Source: JBARRO01 sp049644265
GTDB lineage: Bacteria > Bacteroidota > Ignavibacteria > UBA10030
Direction of reading: 5' to 3'
Length of the DNA stretch: 64,000 nt
Assembly: GCA_049644265.1 (NCBI GenBank)
Contig: JBARRO010000005.1
Span: forward strand, 1-64,000
Part shown: in pieces, positions 1-8,323 of the stretch
Layout: every line of letters begins with the position of its first letter
Numbering within the stretch: the stretch's first letter is position 1
Notes under the pieces: model-generated
Told to the model about the DNA's origin: nothing
Database searches by the model: none
Seen by the model: only the letters and a program-made list of their open reading frames with translations
Program-made: the position numbers and the translations under genes

Positions 1-1354
1 CCACAAACACCACCCAGTCTGTTTTCTTCTTTGAATACTTGTTTTCCAGCCTTGAATTGTTCCTGGCGAGGAGCGCGTACTTGGGAGTGCGGATGAATTC
101 GCTTTTGTGCTTGAACAGGCCTTCGAAGACCGCCTTGGAATTGTTCAGGGCAAACCCCATGCTGCCCGCCATGAAGAGCGGGAAGAGCAGGATTCTTCGT
201 CGCCAGTCGGAGTGGACAGATTTTTGGGAGTACATGTAGAACATAAATGACCCCACGAACGCAAGCACAAAGACCGACATCAGGGTAAAGTATGCCTCGT
301 GCCCGCCGTGCTGTTTGATAAACATGAGGGGAACGTTCAGCAGTCCCGCAAGAATAATGAAGGGGAACACAATGTTATTAGTCAAATGGAACGTCGAGTG
401 AATCTTGACGCGCAACGGGATGTTCGATTTCCAGACTTCGGGCAGCATTTTGCGGGCGGTTTCGATCGCACCTTTGGTCCAGCGGAACTGCTGGGACTTC
501 AGCGCGTTGACTTCAGCGGGAAGTTCCGCGGGTGACGTGACGTCGTTCAGGTACTTGAATTTCCATCCTCGCAACTGGGCGCGGTAACTAAGGTCGAGAT
601 CTTCAGTCAGCGTATCGGCCTGCCAGTTCCCTGCATCGAGAATCGCCGCTTTACGCCAGATTCCTCCCGTACCGTTGAAATTGATGAAGTAGCCGGCCTT
701 GTTCCGAACATTCTGCTCCATCACAAAATGACCGTCCAGCGCGATCGCCTGCGTGCGCGTCAACAGCGAATAATCGCCGTTGATATGCTCCCATCGGGTC
801 TGGACCAGAGCGATCTTCGCATCGCCAAAATACGGAACTGTCTTCTGCAGAAAATCCTTCGAGGGAACAAAATCCGCGTCAAAGATGGCCACGAACTCCC
901 CGCGCGCAGTCACAAGACCGTTCTTCAGCGCACCGGCTTTGTAGCCGGAGCGGTCGGTCCGATGGATTTGCTTGATGTCGTAGCCGAGCGCACGGAAGTG
1001 GTCAACAGCTTTGGCAACAAGGTCCCGCGTTTCGTCGGTTGAATCATCCAGTACCTGGACCTCCAGCTTATCTTTCGGATAGTCGAGGGCGCAAACCGCT
1101 TCGATCAGGCGATTGACGACGTACAGCTCGTTGAACACGGGCAATTGCACCGTCACGACCGGAGTAGAGGTCATGGGAGGTTGGTCAGCCGGCTGCGTCC
1201 GTTGCTGTTTCAGATAGTAGTACACCATCACAAAACCGTGAGCCGCGAATGCAAACAAAATAAGGAGTGAGACGAAATAGAGATAAAGGAGAAAATCCAC
1301 CAACATTGGATTGTCGGTGAGTTCCTGTCGAAAGAACATCATTGCAAGGTTCAT
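1..1354 (-). CDS. Family 2 glycosyltransferase, membrane-bound, 3' end cut by window
   Basis: Reading the minus strand from an ATG at 1354 gives about 451 uninterrupted codons that run off the left edge, so the C-terminus is missing. An N-terminal membrane segment lies at residues about 18-43. A GT-A core follows with DDSTD near residue 101, DAD near 159, TED near 248 and QQFRW near 286, and hydrophobic helices come after it. These are the D, DxD, (T/E)D and QxxRW signatures of processive or cellulose-synthase-like GT2 enzymes, which transfer sugars from nucleotide donors at the inner membrane. It starts 7 bp after the LptE-like gene, so the two are probably co-transcribed. The product could be an envelope polysaccharide or a glycolipid; the sequence does not show the substrate. 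Confidence 0.9.
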   Translation of the reverse strand, partial: MNLAMMFFRQELTDNPMLVDFLLYLYFVSLLILFAFAAHGFVMVYYYLKQQRTQPADQPPMTSTPVVTVQLPVFNELYVVNRLIEAVCALDYPKDKLEVQVLDDSTDETRDLVAKAVDHFRALGYDIKQIHRTDRSGYKAGALKNGLVTARGEFVAIFDADFVPSKDFLQKTVPYFGDAKIALVQTRWEHINGDYSLLTRTQAIALDGHFVMEQNVRNKAGYFINFNGTGGIWRKAAILDAGNWQADTLTEDLDLSYRAQLRGWKFKYLNDVTSPAELPAEVNALKSQQFRWTKGAIETARKMLPEVWKSNIPLRVKIHSTFHLTNNIVFPFIILAGLLNVPLMFIKQHGGHEAYFTLMSVFVLAFVGSFMFYMYSQKSVHSDWRRRILLFPLFMAGSMGFALNNSKAVFEGLFKHKSEFIRTPKYALLARNNSRLENKYSKKKTDWVVFV

Positions 1355-1361
1355 AGTGATT

Positions 1362-1871
1362 TTACCATCCTGCGACTGTTTCGTTAAGAATATCTTCTGT
1401 GAGTTTTCGCACCGCCTCTTTCACCCCTTCATTCCGCTGGGTTAAACCACTGCCTGACGGATAATCCCCCCAATTATTGAATTCCTTTTCCCAAACTTTC
1501 TTGCGAAGCTTCAAGTCCTGGAACGTCACACGGACCGTGACCGTGATCCTGCGTTGCGCCACCTGCTCTCCCCCCTGCAACACGTTCGGCGCATCTTTGA
1601 CATTCACGATGACACCCTCAACCATGGAATCCGCGGTGTTCCTGTCCGCAAGCTGCAGGGTGTTGTCGTTCATAAACCGCTCGACCAGCTGCGTTGTAAA
1701 CAGATCCCTGAGCGTGGGGTCACCGTAACCACTCTGGTCCTCAACGATCGGAATGGCCACGGTTTTCAAATGTGGTGGAACCGAGCCGCCCCGGAAGGAA
1801 TAGGCACAACCGGCGAAGAGAATGAACAATGAGCAATGAACGATAAGCAATAAGCGTTTAGCTGTTAGCAA
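1362..1871 (-). CDS. lptE: LptE-family outer-membrane lipoprotein
   Basis: A 169-residue protein with a hydrophobic signal segment and a lipobox, LFAGC, around residues 18-22. The mature part begins with CAYSF and VPPHLKTVAIPI, the typical opening of the Bacteroidota/Chlorobiota LptE family. LptE plugs the LptD barrel and helps place LPS in the outer membrane. The only in-frame start that keeps the signal peptide is TTG at 1871, without a clear Shine-Dalgarno site. The start and the hydrophobic core of the signal peptide lie inside a degenerate TTCATTGCTCATTG-like repeat tract, so the N-terminus may have been rebuilt from repeat DNA. It sits between a sigma-54 activator gene and a GT2 gene. 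The family call is fairly secure; the exact start is not. Confidence 0.8.
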   Translation of the reverse strand: MLTAKRLLLIVHCSLFILFAGCAYSFRGGSVPPHLKTVAIPIVEDQSGYGDPTLRDLFTTQLVERFMNDNTLQLADRNTADSMVEGVIVNVKDAPNVLQGGEQVAQRRITVTVRVTFQDLKLRKKVWEKEFNNWGDYPSGSGLTQRNEGVKEAVRKLTEDILNETVAGW

Positions 1872-1940
1872 TTGGCTGTAAGCGAAAAAGTGACAAGCAA
1901 TACGCGTAGGTGAAAAGTAAATCGTGAATAGTGAATCGTA
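1817..1940. repeat. Degenerate short-period tract overlapping the lptE start
   Basis: Variants of AACAATGAGCAATG and GCAATAAGCG recur at about 7-bp spacing and grade into GTGAATAGTGAATCG-type units. The tract fills the gap between lptE and the sigma-54 gene and continues about 50 bp into lptE. A purer copy of the same motif lies at 19670-19746. Confidence 0.75.
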
Positions 1941-1994
1941 AAACGCAAAGGCCTTCTTCTCCTCTGCACCCCAGCACCCCCGCTCTCCGGCTTC

Positions 1995-3119
1995 CTACTG
2001 CAGCCCGTAATCCTTTATCTTCCTGTATAACGTCCGTTCGCTGATGTTCAAATCCTTTGCTGCGAGCCGCCGGTTTCCGTCGTGGCGCTCCAGGGCGCCG
2101 ACGATCATTCTGCGCTCCATCTCATCGAGTGTGAGGCTGCCGTTCCCGTTGCCGTGTTCCGGACGATGCTCAGTCTCTTCAACAACAGTGCCGGGTCGGT
2201 TGCCGATCACCTCTTTGAGTTCGATGATATTCGCCTTCAGGTCCAGCAGGGCGCGGTAGATCAACTCCCGCTCCGCCTGCTCGACGGTCTTGTTTGTAAC
2301 GACCGGAAGGTTCCTCTCAGTCACAACGGTGTGTTGATCTTTCACGTACTTCCTCACATCATTTCCACTCAATCGTTTTCCACCCTCCAACACCAACATG
2401 CTCTCGATAACATTTCGCAATTCCCGCACGTTGCCGGGCCAGTCGTACTCCATAAGGAGCTCGGTTGCGTCATCTTCGAATCCCTGAAACTGAATTCCAT
2501 TCTTTCCGCTGAATTCCTTGACAAGGTGTTCCACGAGGAGCGGAATGTCCTCTTTCCTGTTCCGCAGGGGCGGGATCTGGATGTTCACAGACCGCAAGCG
2601 AAAGTACAGGTCGGGACGGAATCGCCGCTGCTGCACTTCGTAGTCGAGCACTTTGTTGGTCGCCGCGATCACCCGCACGTCCGTCCTCCGTGGCGTCGAT
2701 GCACCAACCCGGGCAAACTCGCCGTTCTCCAGAACCCGGAGCAGTTTTACCTGCGTGGCAAGCGGCATCTCGCCAATTTCATCGAGGAAGATTGTACTGC
2801 CGTCCGCGATTTCAAAGTAGCCCTTCCGTGTATCTGTGGCGCTGGTAAAGGATCCCCGTTCATGGCCGAAGAGCTCGCTTTCGATCAATCCCTCCGGAAT
2901 TGCGCCGCAGTTCACCGTCACCATCGGTTTCACCGAGCGTTTGTTCGCACCGTGCAACGCCCGCGCGATCACTTCTTTGCCTACGCCGCTCTCGCCGGTA
3001 ATCAACACGGTGATGTCCGTCGGGGCAACCTGCTGAAGGACGTCAACGATTTCAAGAATCTCGTTTGACCGACCGACGATCCCGTATTTCTGCTGAAATG
3101 TCTCCCGGTCCATCTCCAT
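1995..3119 (-). CDS. Sigma-54-dependent activator without receiver domain (AAA+ plus Fis HTH)
   Basis: 374 residues. The AAA+ domain starts almost at the N-terminus (GIVGRSNEI at residues 13-21). Walker A is GESGVGKE near residue 43 and Walker B is TIFLDEIGE near 109. The sigma-54 contact loop reads GSFTSA near residue 90 instead of GAFTGA. An arginine-finger region and a C-terminal Fis-type HTH ending [16 protein letters not shown] complete the protein. There is no response-regulator, GAF or PAS domain, so activity may be set by expression level or a partner protein. GGAGG lies 5 bp before the ATG at 3119. The gene is 11 bp downstream of the SPOR gene and is followed by lptE, which suggests an envelope operon. 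Targets are not visible here. Confidence 0.92.
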   Translation of the reverse strand: MEMDRETFQQKYGIVGRSNEILEIVDVLQQVAPTDITVLITGESGVGKEVIARALHGANKRSVKPMVTVNCGAIPEGLIESELFGHERGSFTSATDTRKGYFEIADGSTIFLDEIGEMPLATQVKLLRVLENGEFARVGASTPRRTDVRVIAATNKVLDYEVQQRRFRPDLYFRLRSVNIQIPPLRNRKEDIPLLVEHLVKEFSGKNGIQFQGFEDDATELLMEYDWPGNVRELRNVIESMLVLEGGKRLSGNDVRKYVKDQHTVVTERNLPVVTNKTVEQAERELIYRALLDLKANIIELKEVIGNRPGTVVEETEHRPEHGNGNGSLTLDEMERRMIVGALERHDGNRRLAAKDLNISERTLYRKIKDYGLQ

Positions 3120-3130
3120 CCACTCCTCCC

Positions 3131-3835
3131 TTAGCGGGAAACGACAATCGATTCCAGGCTGAATTTCTTCCGGACTTCCGCAGTAAACCGCTTTGCTTCG
3201 TCATACGTCTGAAATTCCCCCACCCACACCTTGTGCAGCTTCTTTCCGTTCGTGACAATTGTGAAGATGTTGGAAGAATATCCTTCCTTCTCGAATTTCG
3301 ACTTCAATTCTTCGGCGTTCTGAAGCGTTGAAAATGCCCCAACCTGGATGGTGAAGTTTGTCGGATATTTTTCAACGGCCCCTTTCGGCTTTACCACGGC
3401 GGGTTGTTCCACAAAGGCCTGATCTTTCCCTTCCGTTGCAGTTTCTTCCGAAGCATACGCAGAGAACGGATAATCCTGCTTCAGCTGGACCATCTTCTGG
3501 TCTGCGGTCTTGTACAATCCCACCGAGTAGTAGTACTGGTACAGCTTGTACAGCGCATCATCCGCCCATTCGCTCTTGGGAAAATTGTCCACGATACTCT
3601 GGTAGATTGTCGCCGCTTCCGATCCGTCGGAGGTCAAAATTGCCTGCAAATAGAGGACTCCGGGGTTGTTCTGGAAATTCGTCATCAGGTTTGGAAGCTC
3701 AGCTTTGACGACTTCCGCCTGACCGCGTTCGATCATCTCGAGCCGCCGGGCAATGTCCGGATCGTTCGACTGCGCAATCGCCAATGAAGTCAGGGCAAGT
3801 ACAATTCCGGAAACGTAGAGTATTCGCTTGTTCAT
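3131..3835 (-). CDS. Periplasmic SPOR-domain protein with helical repeats
   Basis: The start chosen is the ATG at 3835, preceded by GGAGGG; it gives 234 residues beginning MNKRILYVSGIVLALTSLAIA, a signal peptide. The middle (residues about 20-125) looks like TPR or YbgF-type helices (DDALYKLYQYYYSVGLYKTA). The C-terminus (residues about 155-232) is a SPOR domain (FTIQVGAFSTLQNAEELKSK, VWVGEFQTYDEAKRF), a fold that binds denuded peptidoglycan glycans. It lies between miaB and the sigma-54 gene on the same strand. A role in cell-wall or envelope maintenance follows from the domain; the exact function is unknown. Confidence 0.88.
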   Translation of the reverse strand: MNKRILYVSGIVLALTSLAIAQSNDPDIARRLEMIERGQAEVVKAELPNLMTNFQNNPGVLYLQAILTSDGSEAATIYQSIVDNFPKSEWADDALYKLYQYYYSVGLYKTADQKMVQLKQDYPFSAYASEETATEGKDQAFVEQPAVVKPKGAVEKYPTNFTIQVGAFSTLQNAEELKSKFEKEGYSSNIFTIVTNGKKLHKVWVGEFQTYDEAKRFTAEVRKKFSLESIVVSR

Positions 3836-3880
3836 CGTTCTACCCTCCTTGATCGTTCTACACATACATCAAACCAAATA

Positions 3881-3952
3881 TCAATCCTGGTAATCCCTTA
3901 ATCCCCACATCCCGGCAATCCTTTAATCCCTGAATCCCGGTCAAATCTGGGT
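3881..3952. repeat. AGGGATTA/CCGGGAT repeat overlapping the miaB stop codon
   Basis: On the minus strand the motif ACCCAGATTTGACCGGGATT is followed by several GGGATTAA and CCGGGATG units. It closely resembles the two direct copies at 32312-32385 and 32507-32580. The miaB stop codon and its last three codons (Thr-Gln-Ile) lie inside the element. Confidence 0.7.
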
Positions 3953-5263
3953 CCCGAATAACGTCGCTGAATTCACGCGCTCGATCTTCACGTTCGTAAA
4001 CTGGCCGGGCGCATGGCCGTTTCTCGGAAACACCACCATTTTGTTCGTGTCAGTCCTTCCGCAGAATTCATGCGCAGATTTCTTGCTCTCCCCCTCCACC
4101 AAAACTTCCACCGTTTGTCCGACCATCGCGTGATTGAGGTTGAGTGAAATTTCTCTCTGGACTTCTATAATCTCGTTGAGCCGTTCAACCTTCACTGATT
4201 CCGGAACGCTGTCTCCCATGTGCCAGGCCTTTGTGTTCTCACGCGGTGAGTACTTGAATGTGAAGGCGCCGTCAAACCCGACTTCGCGCAGGAGGTCAAT
4301 CGTTTTCCTGTGATCTTCCCGGGTCTCGGTCGGAAATCCGGAAATAATGTCCGTCGACAGACTGACCCCTGGAATTGTCCTTCGGATCCGTTCAATCAGC
4401 TTCAGGTACTGGCCCGAGGTGTACGTCCGGTTCATTAACTCGAGAATTCTATCCGACCCGGATTGAACAGGCAGATGGACATAGTTGCAGATGTTGTCAC
4501 GGTCGGCGATGGTTCGGATGAGTTTGTCCGACATATCCTGCGGATGCGACGTGGTAAACCGAATACGGAGCGTTGAATCGATCTCGGCAACGCCCGCGAG
4601 CAAGTCCGAAAAGTCAAACTCACCGTCGCGGTAGGAGTTCACGTTCTGACCCAGGAGTGTCACTTCTCTGAATCCTCGTTTGACCAAATCCTCAATTTCA
4701 CGTACCACACTTACCAATGAACGGCTACGCTCCCGTCCCCGCGTAAACGGCACAACGCAGAAGGTGCAAAACTTATCGCAACCCCGCATCACAGAAACCC
4801 ATGCGCTGAGTCCGTCGGTTCGCAGCGGGACGATGTCGTCGTAATTCTCGACACGTGAAAGCCGCACCGCAATGCCCTTCTCGCCGGCGATGGCATTCTC
4901 CACAAGTTCTGGGAGCTTTCGGTATTCATCCGGCCCCACGACAAGGTCGACGAAACTTTCCGACTCGAGAAGATCCTTACGGAGTCGTTCCGCCATGCAA
5001 CCGAGGACTCCAACCACGAGATCCGGTTTGTCCTTTTTCAGATGTTTGAAATCTCCGAGGCGACCGTAGATCCGGCCTTCCGCGTTCTCACGCACCGCGC
5101 AGGTGTTGACAAAGACAACATCGGCCTTGGCCAAAGCATCTGTCCGCTCGAAGCCGGCGCCGTGCATGACACTCAGGACGACCTCGCTGTCAGCGACATT
5201 CATCTGGCAGCCGTACGTTTCAACGTAAACCCGCCTTTTTTCAGGCAAAAACATTGATTCCAT
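3941..5263 (-). CDS. miaB: MiaB, tRNA-2-methylthio-N6-dimethylallyladenosine synthase
   Basis: 440 residues, the normal length for MiaB. The N-terminal MTTase domain has the three cluster-binding cysteines in ETYGCQMN, NTCAVRE and LGCMAE. The radical-SAM core carries CDKFCTFC (CxxxCxxC) near residue 162, and a TRAM-like region occupies the C-terminus. The enzyme methylthiolates C2 of i6A37 in tRNAs reading U-starting codons, using two [4Fe-4S] clusters and SAM. The C-terminus ends TQI because the stop codon falls in a dispersed repeat. The start is ATG at 5263, with an alternative ATG three codons in; neither has a clear Shine-Dalgarno site. Confidence 0.95.
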   Translation of the reverse strand: MESMFLPEKRRVYVETYGCQMNVADSEVVLSVMHGAGFERTDALAKADVVFVNTCAVRENAEGRIYGRLGDFKHLKKDKPDLVVGVLGCMAERLRKDLLESESFVDLVVGPDEYRKLPELVENAIAGEKGIAVRLSRVENYDDIVPLRTDGLSAWVSVMRGCDKFCTFCVVPFTRGRERSRSLVSVVREIEDLVKRGFREVTLLGQNVNSYRDGEFDFSDLLAGVAEIDSTLRIRFTTSHPQDMSDKLIRTIADRDNICNYVHLPVQSGSDRILELMNRTYTSGQYLKLIERIRRTIPGVSLSTDIISGFPTETREDHRKTIDLLREVGFDGAFTFKYSPRENTKAWHMGDSVPESVKVERLNEIIEVQREISLNLNHAMVGQTVEVLVEGESKKSAHEFCGRTDTNKMVVFPRNGHAPGQFTNVKIERVNSATLFGTQI

Positions 5264-5461
5264 AAGATGCTAATTTAATGAAAGAATGTCAGATTTGCAA
5301 CGAATGGCTGGGGACATTAATCGCTTTTAATCTTAAAGGGTTTGTTGAGGTAGGTGGTAAAATCGGCTCTCATTCTTGACAATTCGTCAGATACATGCGA
5401 CGTGGGTTCGTTGATTGAGGAGAGATGGGGTGGTATATTGGGAAGTTGAAAGTCGAGGGGA

Positions 5462-5535
5462 AGGGAAACGGTAGAAGATAGAAGGTAAAGGATAAAAGGT
5501 AAAAGGTACAGGGAAGAGGTGGAAGGTGATGGATA
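5462..5535. repeat. Purine-rich AAGGTAAAAGG tract in the miaB-pta intergenic region
   Basis: Degenerate units of GGTAAAAGGTA and GATAGAAGG occupy the centre of the 335-bp gap between miaB and pta. Short ORFs across it only translate the repeat (Phe, Tyr, Leu, Pro). Nothing else was recognised in the gap except the hairpin at 5558-5578. Confidence 0.65.
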
Positions 5536-5557
5536 AATTAAGGAAATGAATGGCTGG

Positions 5558-5578
5558 CCCACAATTTCCAATTGTGGG
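5558..5578. repeat. Small hairpin repeat, copy 1 (upstream of pta)
   Basis: CCCACAATT-TCC-AATTGTGGG is a perfect 9-bp stem followed by TACC. The stem differs from copies 2 and 3 at one compensated base pair (A/T for G/C). It ends 20 bp before the pta start codon, so it probably lies in the pta leader. Confidence 0.7.
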
Positions 5579-5598
5579 TACCAAGGAAGGAAAACCCC

Positions 5599-6579
5599 AT
5601 GTCGAAACTCGTAGATGATATCAAGGCGAAAGCGAAGCAGCTAAAGAAGCACATAGTCCTCCCCGATGCAACCGATGAGCGGGCGATTCGGGCAGCGCGC
5701 ATTTGTACGGATGAGGGAATTGCGACAATCTCCCTTGTTGGGAATGAGGTGGAGATTCGGAAGAAAGCCGGAGAGCTCGGAGTACCCCTGGAGAAGATTC
5801 GTGTCGTTGACCCGGAGCGATCGGACAAACTGAGCGATTTCTCGCACATCTATTTCAATCTGCGGAAGTCCAAGGGTGTCATGTTCGAAGAGGCGCAGAA
5901 AACCATGGTGCGTCCGCTCTTCTTCGGAGCAATGATGGTTCGTGAGGGAATGGCTGACGGCAGCGTTGCCGGCTCGCTCTCGACAACCGGAGACGTTCTC
6001 CGCGCAGGAATTCAGATCATCGGCGTAGCCGACGGAATCAGCGTGGTCTCGAGCTTCTTCCTGATGATCTTTCCGTACACCACGTACACGTTTGCCGATT
6101 GCGCGGTAGTTCCCGACCCGACGGCGGAGCAGCTTGCGGATATTGCGATCGCATCGGCGGAAAACCATCGGAAGCTGGTCGGCGAAGTCCCCCGCGTTGC
6201 CATGCTCTCGTTCTCCACGAAAGGGAGTGCGGCGCATGTGCTCGTTGAGAAAGTCCAGGCCGCCACAGCATTCGTGAAAAAGAAGAAGCCCTCCCTCAGC
6301 GTCGACGGCGAGCTTCAGCTCGATTCTGCCATTGTTCCCTCCGTCGCCAAGCAGAAAGCACCGGGCAGCAGCGTTGCGGGTACGGCAAATGTCCTGATTT
6401 TCCCCGACCTGAATGCGGGCAACATCGGCTACAAGCTTGCCCAGCGGATGGCAGGCGCGGAAGCGCTCGGTCCCGTTGTCCAGGGCCTGAAGAAGCCGGC
6501 CTTCGACCTATCCCGTGGATGCAGTGTGAACGATATCGTGAATGTCGTCGCCATTAACGCGGTGGTTGGAGCCGTGTAA
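5599..6579 (+). CDS. pta: Phosphate acetyltransferase (Pta)
   Basis: The start chosen is the ATG at 5599, preceded by AAGGAAGG; it gives 326 residues, the length of the short single-domain Pta class. The nine codons upstream in frame are hairpin-repeat DNA and are excluded. Family motifs include [23 protein letters not shown] mid-protein (residues about 117-139), [14 protein letters not shown] and [20 protein letters not shown] (substrate and CoA binding). The enzyme interconverts acetyl-CoA plus phosphate and acetyl phosphate plus CoA. No ackA gene is adjacent. The gene is isolated, flanked on both sides by copies of the same hairpin and followed by a strong terminator shared with the convergent gene. 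Confidence 0.93.
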   Translation: MSKLVDDIKAKAKQLKKHIVLPDATDERAIRAARICTDEGIATISLVGNEVEIRKKAGELGVPLEKIRVVDPERSDKLSDFSHIYFNLRKSKGVMFEEAQKTMVRPLFFGAMMVREGMADGSVAGSLSTTGDVLRAGIQIIGVADGISVVSSFFLMIFPYTTYTFADCAVVPDPTAEQLADIAIASAENHRKLVGEVPRVAMLSFSTKGSAAHVLVEKVQAATAFVKKKKPSLSVDGELQLDSAIVPSVAKQKAPGSSVAGTANVLIFPDLNAGNIGYKLAQRMAGAEALGPVVQGLKKPAFDLSRGCSVNDIVNVVAINAVVGAV

Positions 6580-6583
6580 GTAA

Positions 6584-6603
6584 CCCACGATTTCAATCGT
6601 GGG
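6584..6603. repeat. Small hairpin repeat, copy 2 (downstream of pta)
   Basis: CCCACGATTTCAATCGTGGG has 8-bp arms and a 4-nt loop and is followed by TACC. It begins 5 bp after the pta stop codon. Confidence 0.7.
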
Positions 6604-6620
6604 TACCCCGACAACAAATG

Positions 6621-6658
6621 AAAAGCCGCCCAAGGGAAACCCGGGGCGGCTTTTGTTT
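6621..6658. terminator. Bidirectional intrinsic terminator between pta and a T9SS protein gene
   Basis: AAAAGCCGCC, a short loop and GGGCGGCTTTT form a GC-rich stem with a T tract on both strands. It separates the convergent pta and the gene ending at 6679. Confidence 0.88.
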
Positions 6659-6678
6659 CTCCTTAAGTGGCGTGCTGG

Positions 6679-8220
6679 TTACTTCATCAGCACCATCTTC
6701 CGAACCTCCATCCGCTCTCCTGCCTGAAACTTGCAGAAGTAGATTCCGCTCGGAGAAGATCCCGCATTCCACGTAGCCTTGTATGTTCCTGCGGGCATCA
6801 CTCCGCTGACAAGCGTCTCAACCTCGCGTCCGAGAACATCGAATACTTTCAAGCTCACATCACTGACAGCTGAAAGCTGATAGCTGATCGCTGTTGAGGG
6901 ATTGAAGGGATTCGGATAGTTCTGGCCAAGCCGATATTCGCCCGGTGCCAGTTCTGTCCCGTCGCCAACCGATGTGCCGCCAGAACCAAGCGTGTTGGTG
7001 GTTGTGCCGGTCTTCCTGGCAAGCGCGAGGTATACTTTGGCCCCAGTGTTGATCGTGATTGCTGTGCTGAGCGTGTCAGACTGAATCTGCGTATCGGGAA
7101 TGTACGTCGTGTCATTGATCGTCTGTGGCATGGCTGTCCATGATGCCAGACTGTCCGTCGAATATGCCACACGCAGGTCAGTATTGCCGCTCGAGACTCC
7201 GTCATCCGATCCATAGGAAACACTAAACCTGTCGAAACCCATGGTCGCCGAAGAACCCGCGTTCTGCAAATAGCCCACGGCGTAATATCGCACCGCGGAA
7301 ACTTTGTCGATTCCACTCCCCAGAGTGCTGCTTCCGGTGTTGGCGTTTCCGCTCATGTATTTCGCCCAGACAAAGTGCCCGGTTGCATTTGCGGGTCCGA
7401 AGCATCGGACATTGATGGGTCTGTAGTTCACACCGTCCCCCATTGGAAAGTCCAGGGCGGTCGTCCCGCCGCCGTTCGTAACACCACGGCCAAGATATCC
7501 GATGAAATAGCTCGAGGCCGATCCGCCAAGGACTGCAGCCGAGCTTGTTCTTAATATCGCCCAGTAGTTGGATCCGGTCTCGACAATCCCCGAGATAAGC
7601 ACCAAGGTGTCCGGTGAGTTTGAGGTATTGTTATTCTGGTAGAGGTTTCCGGAGGCAAGAATCACTCTGCCGCTGCCGGACTTGTTGATGATGATAGAGT
7701 TGAATTCCTCCACGCTCGAGCCGTACGTTGTCAATGAAAGTCGGATCGTGTCGTTCGTGCTTCCCGAAAACGTGACTCTTCCAACAGACACGTTTGCTCC
7801 CGATCCCACCCGCATATCAAAGCTTCCCCCGGTCAGAACCGTCAGATTCTTCTCGAAAACCACGTCATGAGATCTTGGAGCCACCGGCGTACCGCTTGCA
7901 CCCCGAAGCCTGCCTGTCGCACCGACCGTGGCGTTCCCATGAACCGTCAATTTGTAGCCCGAGCTCAGGATATCAAAAAACAGATATCCGTTTGCGGTGA
8001 GATCTTTGCATTCGGCTGTTACGGTGTCAATCGTCACCGTGTGGCCGGCGACGATCTCGACATTGTCTGTTGCCGTCGGTACAACACCGCCCACCCACGT
8101 TGCCGGTTTGCTCCACCCGCCAGTCGCGGCAGATTGGATCTGAGCTGATGCACTTCCGGCGAAGAGCATCGTCAGACAAACCACAAGCGCAAGCGTAAGA
8201 AATCGTTCTGGAGTTCTCAT
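6679..8220 (-). CDS. Large secreted beta-rich protein with T9SS sorting domain
   Basis: The start is the ATG at 8220 after AGGAGG, giving 513 residues; upstream in-frame codons overlap the preceding lyase gene and are excluded. The signal peptide is MRTPERFLTLALVVCLTMLF...SASA. The body is Ser/Thr/Gly-rich and beta-strand rich, opening with a G8-like segment (GGWSKPATWVGGVVPTATDN). Residues about 435-513 are a T9SS type A sorting domain (QNYPNPFNPSTAISYQL ... DVLGREVETL ... MVLMK), so the protein should cross the outer membrane through the type IX system and be anchored or released. It lies at the distal end of the alginate locus, and its N-terminal domain resembles that of the protein at 13606-16035. 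An adhesin or polysaccharide-binding role is inferred; no catalytic motif is visible. Confidence 0.85.
   Translation of the reverse strand: MRTPERFLTLALVVCLTMLFAGSASAQIQSAATGGWSKPATWVGGVVPTATDNVEIVAGHTVTIDTVTAECKDLTANGYLFFDILSSGYKLTVHGNATVGATGRLRGASGTPVAPRSHDVVFEKNLTVLTGGSFDMRVGSGANVSVGRVTFSGSTNDTIRLSLTTYGSSVEEFNSIIINKSGSGRVILASGNLYQNNNTSNSPDTLVLISGIVETGSNYWAILRTSSAAVLGGSASSYFIGYLGRGVTNGGGTTALDFPMGDGVNYRPINVRCFGPANATGHFVWAKYMSGNANTGSSTLGSGIDKVSAVRYYAVGYLQNAGSSATMGFDRFSVSYGSDDGVSSGNTDLRVAYSTDSLASWTAMPQTINDTTYIPDTQIQSDTLSTAITINTGAKVYLALARKTGTTTNTLGSGGTSVGDGTELAPGEYRLGQNYPNPFNPSTAISYQLSAVSDVSLKVFDVLGREVETLVSGVMPAGTYKATWNAGSSPSGIYFCKFQAGERMEVRKMVLMK
6862..6893. repeat. AGCTGA-type repeat inside a T9SS sorting-domain coding region
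   Basis: The plus strand reads a chain of CTGACAGCTGAAAGCTGATAG units at about 7-bp spacing. The coding strand translates it as YQLSAVSDV within the sorting domain. Similar strings lie at 9798-9829 (coding) and 50337-50360 (non-coding). Confidence 0.65.
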
Positions 8221-8323
8221 AAGAAGCCTCCTGTGATATTGAGATGAACGAACTAGTGAATTATACATTGACTGAATCCTGTTCTCTTCTTGAAGCCGTT
8301 TCAAACCTTCTTTTGAGCTTTTG

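Noticed and set aside
2082..3068. 328-codon plus-strand frame opposite the sigma-54 activator
   Set aside because: No recognisable domain; exactly antisense to a gene with full AAA+ and Fis motifs.
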